A stretch of DNA of 8,345 bases from an uncultured Clostridia bacterium (GTDB taxonomy: Bacteria; Bacillota; Clostridia; UBA1381), in assembly GCA_934463455.1 (NCBI GenBank), contig CAKSJU010000095.1, forward strand, positions 1 through 8,345, in the 5' to 3' direction. The stretch's first letter is position 1, and every line of letters starts with the position of its first letter. Below the pieces are notes generated by a model, which saw nothing but the letters and a program-made list of their open reading frames with translations, made no database searches and was not told the DNA's origin. A program made the position numbers and the translations under genes. Shown piece by piece: positions 1 to 6,400 of this stretch.

Positions 1-73
1 ACCTATTACAGAAAAAAATAATCGTTGCAGTCCGGTCTTTTTTAGGTAGAAAAATCAAAAAATGATTTTTCAT
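1..73 (-). CDS. Possible 5' end of a leftward gene leaving the window
   Basis: On the minus strand an ATG at 73 opens 24 codons with no stop up to the window edge, reading MKNHFLIFLPKKDRTATI and then IFFCNR. An AAGGA Shine-Dalgarno-like sequence lies 8 nt upstream (about 82-86 on the plus strand). The frame is too short to assign a family and shows no clear signal peptide or motif. A gene here would run in the same direction as spoIID and follow its terminator. The alternative is that this is part of the repeat-rich intergenic stretch and the open frame is chance in AT-rich DNA. I cannot decide without the sequence to the left. Confidence 0.2.
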   Translation of the reverse strand, partial: MKNHFLIFLPKKDRTATIIFFCNR

Positions 74-113
74 AGAATCAATCCTTTTCTTGCTATCAAC
101 AAACTTCGCCACT

Positions 114-231
114 CGGCGTACCTATGTACGCCGTCGGGTATCCCAAAGCTAAAGCTTTGGCTCGGTTTGTTAATTCCAAAGCTTTTTTCCTATCCCTACA
201 GAAAGGCAAGGGATGTTAAAAAGCTCCGGAA
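114..231. repeat. Cluster of three inverted repeats in the non-coding left end
   Basis: Three hairpin-forming repeats lie in series. The first pairs 114-121 (CGGCGTAC) with 126-133 across a 4-nt loop. The second pairs 143-150 (CCAAAGCT) with 153-160, so the real loop must open a little. The third is a long imperfect palindrome: 174-177 pairs with 228-231, 180-187 (AGCTTTTT) with 218-225, and 192-197 (ATCCCT) with 209-214, separated by small internal loops. CCAAAGCT recurs at 176-183, so hairpins two and three could exchange partners. No transposase is nearby. The density of structure suggests a small dispersed non-coding repeat (MITE-like or REP-like) or a structured RNA; copy number elsewhere is unknown to me. 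A 72-codon frame reading rightward through it (62-280) has no ribosome binding site and probably only reflects the repeat. Confidence 0.5.
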
Positions 232-257
232 CGCAAGAAAAGAAGAGAAAAACAAGA

Positions 258-295
258 GGGATGTTAAAAAAATCGATTGACTTTTTTAACATCCC
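258..295 (-). terminator. Intrinsic terminator of spoIID
   Basis: A perfect 14-bp stem pairs 258-271 with 282-295 around a 10-nt loop. It begins 13 nt beyond the spoIID stop codon. Read leftward, the stem ends in GGGATGTT/AACATCCC pairs and is followed by a T-rich tract (complement of about 241-257). It could also work rightward, where four T residues follow after one A. A second copy of one arm lies at 210-222. Confidence 0.75.
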
Positions 296-308
296 ATTTT
301 CCTGCATC

Positions 309-1268
309 TTATTTGACCTCTACACCGGTATAGTACGTTTTTAAAATATCTTTATAGTCCATGCCGCAGGATGCAAGATAGTTCGCGCCGTACTGACTCA
401 TTCCCACGCCGTGACCGAAGCCGGTCACTTCCATGCGTACAAAATCGCCGTCTTCAATAATCTCAATATTTGAAGAACGCAGTCCGTATATGCTTCTGAG
501 AAGTGTTCCCTTGATTTTTACACCGCCTATATATATGCTTTTTATACCTCCGGCATTGCTTCGTTCGATGTCACCTATAACGCCGCTCTCCCAGTTGATT
601 CCGTCAATATTTTCTTCCGCTTTTTTCTTAAATTCGTCTGCGGGAAGCACAAGCTCGGAGTGATAACGCGGAGACGCTTCGTCCCCCTTGCTTTCGACGC
701 TGACAAGGTACGGCACATCGCCGCCCCAGACATCCTTTGCATTTTCGGTAAATCCGGAGGAGGTGGAATGAAATACTGCCGAAATGGGAGCATCGTTGTA
801 GGTTATTATAACTCCGCTTGTCGAATCAACCGCATCGGATATTTTTTTCCAATATTCCTCCGCTTTTTCCGCACCCCACGCATTTTTTCGCGCCTCTTCG
901 CTCATCCATGCTTTGCAGTGCGTCGAGTCGGTACAGATGTCCGCGCCTTTATGTTCTTTTTTTGCTTCTTCGTTTCCTGCTTTTTTCCTGTTTACAAAAT
1001 ATGTTCTTGCGGCAACCGCTTGTGCTTTGAGTGCTTCCGGCTCAAATTCGGCGGGCATTTCGGCAGCGACCACTTCTTTTAAGTATTGAGACATATCCAT
1101 CCGGCATACTTTGTCCTCATTTTTTACATATACCGAAATTTTTTCGTACGGCTCGCTTTTTTTTGCCCCCGGAGGTGTATAAATTCCGCAAAGCTTACTT
1201 ATTATAATATAAGGAAGCAGCAGAGTAAGCACAAAAATTACCATTATTATTATCAAAAATCGTTTCAT
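309..1268 (-). CDS. spoIID: Stage II sporulation protein D, peptidoglycan lytic transglycosylase
   Basis: SpoIID trims peptidoglycan during engulfment of the forespore by the mother cell, acting with SpoIIM and SpoIIP outside the mother-cell membrane. The 319-residue product starts with a short basic end and one hydrophobic segment (about residues 4-24), an uncleaved anchor or signal sequence. The SpoIID domain follows: QYLKEVVAAEMPAEF (61-75) with the predicted catalytic glutamate E70, then KAQAVAARTY, then CTDSTHC with C112 and C118 (plus H106 and H117), spaced like the metal-binding Cys/His set I recall for Clostridioides difficile SpoIID. The C-terminus carries the conserved GFGHGVGMSQYGANYLA. 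An ATG six codons upstream (1286) lacks a ribosome binding site, whereas AAGGGTGA lies 5 nt before the ATG at 1268, so I use the latter. In Bacillus the gene is under sigma-E; I could not assign a convincing sigma-E promoter. Confidence 0.93.
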   Translation of the reverse strand: MKRFLIIIMVIFVLTLLLPYIIISKLCGIYTPPGAKKSEPYEKISVYVKNEDKVCRMDMSQYLKEVVAAEMPAEFEPEALKAQAVAARTYFVNRKKAGNEEAKKEHKGADICTDSTHCKAWMSEEARKNAWGAEKAEEYWKKISDAVDSTSGVIITYNDAPISAVFHSTSSGFTENAKDVWGGDVPYLVSVESKGDEASPRYHSELVLPADEFKKKAEENIDGINWESGVIGDIERSNAGGIKSIYIGGVKIKGTLLRSIYGLRSSNIEIIEDGDFVRMEVTGFGHGVGMSQYGANYLASCGMDYKDILKTYYTGVEVK

Positions 1269-1273
1269 AAGTA

Positions 1274-1281
1274 TCACCCTT
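1274..1281 (-). promoter_or_regulatory. Ribosome binding site that sets the spoIID start
   Basis: Read leftward this is AAGGGTGA, a strong match to the anti-Shine-Dalgarno sequence, 5 nt before the ATG at 1268. It lies inside the extra six codons that the upstream ATG (1286) would add, and only AT-rich DNA without a purine motif precedes that upstream ATG. Confidence 0.75.
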
Positions 1282-1336
1282 TTCATATATATGTAATAAT
1301 ATAAAGAAAATTTCCGAATTTTTTTTGAAAAATATA

Positions 1337-1365
1337 TTGCAAAATCCTTAAATCTTGGTTATAAT
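1337..1365 (+). promoter_or_regulatory. Sigma-A-type promoter for acpP
   Basis: A TTGCAA -35 element (1337-1342), a 17-nt spacer and a perfect TATAAT -10 element (1360-1365) lie in the gap between divergent spoIID and acpP. Transcription would start near 1372, about 50 nt ahead of the acpP ATG. Two GGTAT copies (1366-1370, 1376-1380) sit around the expected start; their meaning is unclear. I saw no FapR-type operator palindrome. The promoter probably drives acpP and, by read-through, the downstream genes. Confidence 0.75.
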
Positions 1366-1420
1366 GGTATAAGTCGGTATTTATTTTTATCGAGTAATAA
1401 AAAATGAGGGGGTGAACAAT

Positions 1421-1648
1421 ATGGAATTTGAAAAGGTAAAGAAAGTTTTGGCGGAACAACTGGGTGTTGATGAATCTGTAATAACCTTGGATTCTTCTTT
1501 TGTTGATGATTTGGGTGCTGATTCTTTGGATATAGTTGAATTGATTATGGGTTTGGAAACTGAATTTGATATTGAAATCCCGGACGAAGAAGCGGAAAAA
1601 ATCACCACCGTCGGCGACGCTGTAGACTATATTAAAGAGCATATATAA
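1421..1648 (+). CDS. acpP: Acyl carrier protein
   Basis: This small acidic cytoplasmic protein carries growing acyl chains as thioesters on a 4'-phosphopantetheine arm during type II fatty acid synthesis, and hands them to phospholipid and lipid-A-type acyltransferases where present. The 75-residue product has the usual length and the signature LGADSLDIVEL, with S35 as the attachment serine. A GTG at 1412 would add three residues, but it lies inside the ribosome binding site GAGGGGGTGA (1406-1415), which is 5 nt before the ATG at 1421. Codon choice changes along the gene: residues up to about 52 use mostly T-ending codons (GGT, GTT, GAT, TCT), while the remainder turns to C-ending codons (ATC, ACC, GTC, GGC, GAC). 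The usual upstream partners plsX, fabD and fabG are absent; the neighbour is divergent spoIID. Confidence 0.96.
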   Translation: MEFEKVKKVLAEQLGVDESVITLDSSFVDDLGADSLDIVELIMGLETEFDIEIPDEEAEKITTVGDAVDYIKEHI

Positions 1649-1652
1649 CCTT

Positions 1653-1719
1653 AGAGCCGACGCTCTCCCGCACAGGCTGCAATCTGTCTGAGGCTATGCT
1701 ACCGGCAGGCAAAGCGGGA
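1653..1719 (+). promoter_or_regulatory. Candidate structured RNA element between acpP and rnc
   Basis: This stretch is clearly more GC-rich than the rest of the gap. AGAGC (1653-1657) pairs with GCTCT (1662-1666) around CGAC. TCCCGC (1666-1671) pairs with GCGGGA (1714-1719), enclosing a 42-nt interior with a small ACAG/CTGT hairpin (1672-1675 with 1684-1687). The first two helices share base 1666. A second GCGGGA at 1761-1766 lies in the following terminator-like hairpin, so TCCCGC has two equal partners. This resembles an attenuator or riboswitch layout, but I do not recognise a known class, and the helices are short. It does not match SRP RNA or a tRNA. Confidence 0.35.
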
Positions 1720-1754
1720 TCGTTACTCCGATTTAAAATCATAAAAAAGGCAGC

Positions 1755-1788
1755 TAAGGGGCGGGACAAAAAACGCCCCTTAATTTTG
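1755..1788 (+). terminator. Terminator-like hairpin between acpP and rnc
   Basis: A 9-bp GC-rich stem pairs TAAGGGGCG (1755-1763) with 1774-1782 around a 10-nt loop (GGACAAAAAA). It is followed by only a short T run (1784-1787), so termination is probably partial. That would give abundant acpP message and lower expression of rnc-smc-ftsY, as expected for genes with such different demand. No clear new promoter follows before rnc, which favours read-through. Confidence 0.6.
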
Positions 1789-1823
1789 TAGCCGAAAAAC
1801 CGTTATGAAAAGAGAAATTACAA

Positions 1824-2489
1824 ATGGAAAATTTGGGGTATATATTTAAAAATAAGAAACTTTTGACCACGGCACTGACTCACAGCTCCTATGGTAATGA
1901 AAGAGGCTGCGTCTGCAACGAGAGAATGGAATTTTTGGGCGACGCGGTTTTGAGCATTATTGTAAGCGATTATCTTTTTTTGAATATGCCGAACGAAAAC
2001 GAAGGAAAGCTTTCAAAAATACGCGCGTCGCTGGTTTGTGAGCAGACACTTGCAAAGCTTGCGAAGATAATCAGGCTCGGGGATTATGTAAGACTCGGAA
2101 AAGGCGAAGAAATGAACGGCGGACGCAATCGTGCGTCAATTTTGTCTGATGCGTTTGAAGCGGTATTGGCGGCAATATATTTGGACAGCGGAATGGAAAA
2201 GGCAAGAGAGTGGCTGCTCAATTTAATGCGGGACGAGTTAAAGCTTGCCGTTACCGGAAAAACATATCATGACTATAAGACGATTTTGCAGGAGCTTGTT
2301 CAAAAGGATAACGGAATTATAAGATATAAGGTTGTTTCGGCAACCGGTCCCGACCACCATAAAGACTTTACGGTCGAAGCAATTATAAATAACCGTTGCG
2401 AGGCAACTGCGGAGGGCGAGAGCAAAAAGGAAGCGGAACAGAATGCCGCAAAAAAGGTTTTGAAGGATATGAATTATGAAGTACTTTAA
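1824..2489 (+). CDS. rnc: Ribonuclease III
   Basis: RNase III cuts double-stranded RNA, releasing 16S and 23S precursors from the rRNA transcript and processing some mRNAs and antisense pairs. The 221-residue product has the usual layout. An N-terminal endonuclease domain (about 1-140) holds the signature NERMEFLGDAVL (32-43), with metal-binding E33, E36 and D40, and SDAFEAVLAAIYLD (108-121) with D109 and E112. A C-terminal dsRNA-binding domain (about 149-219) ends in the basic helix KKEAEQNAAKKVL. All catalytic acids are present. The ribosome binding site is weak (AAGAGAAA around 1810-1817), unlike those of acpP and the last gene, suggesting modest translation. The 3' end overlaps the next gene by 14 nt. 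The structured leader could in principle be a self-cleavage target, as in E. coli, but its stem is short for RNase III. Confidence 0.96.
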   Translation: MENLGYIFKNKKLLTTALTHSSYGNERGCVCNERMEFLGDAVLSIIVSDYLFLNMPNENEGKLSKIRASLVCEQTLAKLAKIIRLGDYVRLGKGEEMNGGRNRASILSDAFEAVLAAIYLDSGMEKAREWLLNLMRDELKLAVTGKTYHDYKTILQELVQKDNGIIRYKVVSATGPDHHKDFTVEAIINNRCEATAEGESKKEAEQNAAKKVLKDMNYEVL

Positions 2490-3483
2490 TATTCCGATTT
2501 TTGTGCCGCATCTCGGCTGTCCTTTTGACTGTGTGTTCTGCAATCAAAGAAAAATCACCGGTGCCGCCGGCAATGTGAGCGAGGAAACCGTTGTAAATAC
2601 GGTGGAGGAGCATTTGAAGTATCTGCCCGAAAGTGACTGCGAAATCGAAATTGCATTTTTCGGCGGAAGCTTTACCGGAATAGATTCGGCATTGCAGGAA
2701 AGACTTTTATCTGCCGCTTATTCTTATGTGGGAAAGCACAATATATCGGGAATAAGAGTGTCAACGCGCCCCGATTATATAGATGATACGGTTATATCGA
2801 GACTTAACAAATATAGGGTAACAACCGTTGAACTGGGCGTGCAGAGTATGGACGAAGAGGTCTTAAAGTGCAGTGCAAGAGGTCATACTCCGCATCAGGT
2901 GGAGGAAGCGGCAAGCCTTATAAAAAAAGGCGGTATTCGTCTCGGATTGCAGATGATGACCGGACTCCCGGCGGATACGGCGGAAAAATCAATACAAACG
3001 GCAAAGAAAATAATTGAGCTTAAGCCGGAAATTGTCAGAATATATCCTACGCTTGTTATAAAGGATACCATGCTTGAAAAAATGTACAGAGATGGAAAAT
3101 ATACTCCGATGAGCGTGGAAGACGCGGTGTCGCTTTGCAGCAGACTTTATAAGATGTTTACCGATGCGGGGATTACCGTAATAAGAGTAGGTCTGCAAAA
3201 TACGGATGAAATATCTCCCGGCGGTGCGGTTGTTGCGGGGCCGTTTCACAGCGCATTCGGCGAGCTGGTGGACTCCGAGCTTTTTTATAATAAAATATGC
3301 GAGAGCATAAAAGCAATTCAAGGGGATTTTGCAGAGGTATATGTAAATCCGCATGATATATCAAAAGCTGCGGGACACAAAAAATGCAACATTGAAAAAA
3401 TATTTAAAAATTATCAAAAGAAAATATCGGTAAAACCGGACGGCAGCTTGCCGAAAGGTGAAATTCGAATACAGGGCAGGTGA
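2476..3483 (+). CDS. Elp3-like radical SAM protein without acetyltransferase domain
   Basis: This is a radical S-adenosylmethionine enzyme: it should bind a 4Fe-4S cluster and cleave SAM to a 5'-deoxyadenosyl radical. The cluster motif is C15-x3-C19-x2-C22 in HLGCPFDCVFCNQR. AFFGGSFTGID (60-70) supplies the glycine-rich SAM-binding strand, and VELGVQSMDEEVL with GLQMMTGLPADT are typical of the Elp3/COG1243 branch. The C-terminal part (VRIYPTLVIKDTMLEKMY onward) matches the Elp3-type radical SAM extension. At 335 residues it lacks the GNAT acetyltransferase domain of full Elp3, so tRNA wobble-uridine modification cannot be assumed; the substrate is unknown. AAGGA (2463-2467) lies 8 nt before the ATG, inside rnc, and the 14-nt overlap suggests coupled translation. 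Such a gene between rnc and smc recurs in Clostridia, from what I recall of these operons. Confidence 0.85.
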   Translation: MKYFNIPIFVPHLGCPFDCVFCNQRKITGAAGNVSEETVVNTVEEHLKYLPESDCEIEIAFFGGSFTGIDSALQERLLSAAYSYVGKHNISGIRVSTRPDYIDDTVISRLNKYRVTTVELGVQSMDEEVLKCSARGHTPHQVEEAASLIKKGGIRLGLQMMTGLPADTAEKSIQTAKKIIELKPEIVRIYPTLVIKDTMLEKMYRDGKYTPMSVEDAVSLCSRLYKMFTDAGITVIRVGLQNTDEISPGGAVVAGPFHSAFGELVDSELFYNKICESIKAIQGDFAEVYVNPHDISKAAGHKKCNIEKIFKNYQKKISVKPDGSLPKGEIRIQGR

Positions 3484-3487
3484 GAAA

Positions 3488-6400
3488 ATGTACTTAAAAA
3501 GAATTGAATTGCAGGGGTTTAAATCCTTTGCCGATAAAACAGTTCTTGATTTCGGAGGCGGTGTAACATCGGTCGTAGGTCCTAACGGAAGCGGAAAAAG
3601 CAATATTTCGGACGCTATACGCTGGGTCATGGGGGAAATGAGTGCGAAATCCTTGCGCGGCTCCAATATGCAGGATGTCATTTTCGCGGGAACAGAAAAC
3701 AGAAAACCGGTTAATTTTGCCGAGGTGAGCTTGGTTTTGGATAATTCGAGCGGACTTTTTCCGATTGAGTTTAACGAAATAAAGGTTACCAGGCGTGTTT
3801 TCCGTTCGGGCGAAAGTGTCTATCAAATCAATAATGCGAATTGCCGTCTTAAGGATATTGTGGAGTTGTTTATGGACACCGGTATCGGAAGAGACGGATA
3901 TTCGATGATAGGACAGGGAAACGTGTCGCAGATTTTGTCTACAAAAGCGGAGGACAGACGAACTTTTTTTGAAGAAGCGGCAGGAGTCTCGAAGTTTAAA
4001 CATAGAAAGGACGAAGCACAGAGAAAGCTTGCGGCGGTAAACGATAACCTTGTAAGAATAAGCGATATTACTGCCGAGCTGGAGGGTCAGCTGAAGCCTT
4101 TGGAAAATCAATCGAAAAAGGCAAGAAAATATTTGGTGCTTTACGAAGAGTATAAGGGACTTGATGTCAGCATGTGCCTTATCAATCTTGAAAAAAATAA
4201 AGGGTTAAAGGAAAAAGCACGCGCCGAGTACGAAAGCGTTGCCGATGAAATAGAAGATTTGAAATCGCGCGAGACGGAAATTGAAAAAAAGCGCGGCGAG
4301 CTTTACGATAAAAGCGAGCAAAAAGACGAGGAACAGGCAAGAAAGAATAATGAGCTTATAGAAAACGAAGCGGCAAGCATGGCAGCGGCAAACGATATTT
4401 CGATTGCGCAGAACGATATTAAAAACAACAGTGCCATGAGCGAAAGAATCGACCGCGAAATCGAAGCTTTAAACAATGAGAACATACAATCCGAAACGAG
4501 GATAAAAGAGCTTTCCGAGGCGATTTTGCGCCGTGAAACCGAAGCGGGCGAGCTGCTCGATGAATTTGACAGAATAAAATCCGATAATGAAGAGATTTAT
4601 TCGGATATATCCGCATGCCGTGCCGAAGCGGACAAGCTGAAATCGGAAATTATTGACGCAATGAACGAAGCGGCGGCAAAGAAAGCAAAAATCGCAGGTG
4701 CGGAATCCGCAAGAAGCGGTCTGCTGCAAAGACGCGAAACGGTCGAAACCGAAAAGAGAAGCCGCGGCATGAGCTTGGAAAATGTGAAAAAAGAACTTGA
4801 AAGTCATTTGGCGGAAATTGAAGAAAAGTCGAAAAAATGCGAAGACTTGAAGCTTAGAGTAAAAGACCTTGCCGAACGCAGTGAAAAAATAAAATCGGAT
4901 TATAACAATATAAAAAGAGAAAAAGACGAAACGAGTGTTACTTTAAATTCAAAGCAGTCTCAAAAGCGCATTTTGGAGGGAATGGAAAATTCCTACGAGG
5001 GCTATGCAAAGAGCGTAAAGGCGGTTTTGCAGGCACCGGAATTAAAAAGACTTTCAATTTACGGAACACTTTCGGGACTTGCGGAGGTGGAAAAAGAATA
5101 TGTAACCGCAATCGAAACGGCTCTCGGAGGTGCAATGCAGAATATTGTGGTTGAAAGCGAGGAGGACGCGAAAGCCGCTATTGAGTTTTTGAGGAGAACT
5201 CATGCCGGCAGAGCAACGTTTCTTCCGGTAAGCTCGGTAAAGGGCAGACTTTTGGAGCAGGAGAAGGAAGTATCTTCCTTCAAGGGCTTTGTGGGGATTG
5301 CTTCGGAATTGGTTAAGTATGATAAAAAATACGACGGTATAATAAAAAATCTTTTGGGGCGCGTTGTTGTTGTCGATAACATCGACAGCGGAATTGCAAT
5401 GAGCAGAAAATTCGGCTATAAATTTAAGGTTGTATCCTTAAACGGAGATATTTTGAATGCCGGCGGCTCAATGTCCGGAGGAAGTACAAACAAAGCCGGC
5501 GGATTTTTGTCACGTGCGGGAGAGATTAAAACTCTCGGAAAGGAAATTTCCGAATTATCCGCAAAGCTCCGTGAGCTTTCGGAAAAAGCGGAGGAAACGG
5601 AAAGCGATATTCGAAATCTGAATGTACAGCTTGAAACCTGTGAGCCGCTGGCAAGAGAATATGAAAACGAGCTGCTGGTTTTAGACAATACCTGTAAACA
5701 TCTTAAACAAACCATAGACGAAAGCGGCTCTTCGGAAAAAGCCTTTGCCGAAGAATTGGAGCAGATAGAGAGAAAAATATCCGAAAGCGGCGAGGAGATT
5801 GCGGGTCTTATTGCCGATGCCCGTAAAACGGAAAATGAAATCGAGGAGAAAAACAGACTTGTCGGCGAAGCGGAAAAACGCTTTTCTGAATTATCGGCTG
5901 CCAAAGAGGAAAAAAGCAAAGAACTGGTGGACGGTACTTTGCGCCTGAGAGAAAACGAAAGAAATATACAGGCAGATAAGAGTGAAATTGAAGCCTTAAA
6001 GGAAAAGATAAATCAAAATACGGAGCTTGTAAGCGTAAAGGAAAAGGATAAGTCGGATATTGCGCAAATGAGCCGTGAGCTTTCGGAAAAAATCGAAGAG
6101 AAAAATAATGAAATAGAAGAAATCAAAGAGAAATCCGAGCAAATCAAGCAGAGCATTGCGAAGATTGAGGAAGAAAAGGTCAATATAGTTGACGCACTCA
6201 AGCAAATTCAAACAAATAACAAAGACGTTACCGACAGGATGATTTTGTTGCAGCAGGAGCTTGCAAAAGCAGAAAACAAAGAAAATAAAATAATTTCCGA
6301 CAGTGAAAATATTGTCAACAGATTGTGGGACGATTACGAGCTTACTCCGACAAGTGCCGAAGAGGCAAGAGTGGAAGTGGAGGACGAAAAGGAAGCGGCG

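Noticed and set aside
62..280. 72-codon rightward open frame in the left-end region
   Set aside because: It has no ribosome binding site, runs through several hairpin repeats and a terminator arm, and its composition follows those repeats; it looks like a non-coding repeat read as protein.
1649..1740. tRNA or SRP RNA gene in the acpP-rnc gap
   Set aside because: There is no T-loop GGTTCGANTCC or cloverleaf, and the SRP GGAAGGAAGCAGC-type motif is absent.
1755..1792. RNase III self-cleavage target in the rnc leader
   Set aside because: The perfect stem is only 9 bp and extends with bulges at best, well short of the roughly two helical turns RNase III prefers.
1805..1849. 14-codon frame overlapping the start of rnc, a possible leader peptide
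   Set aside because: No ribosome binding site precedes its ATG, and the sequence shows no run of regulatory codons.
3458..3487. Earlier GTG start for smc overlapping the radical SAM gene
   Set aside because: The ATG at 3488 has a good ribosome binding site and gives the canonical SMC N-terminus.
5511..5516. CACGTG core resembling a parS site inside smc
   Set aside because: The flanks do not form the 16-bp palindrome TGTTNCACGTGAAACA; only the central six bases match.
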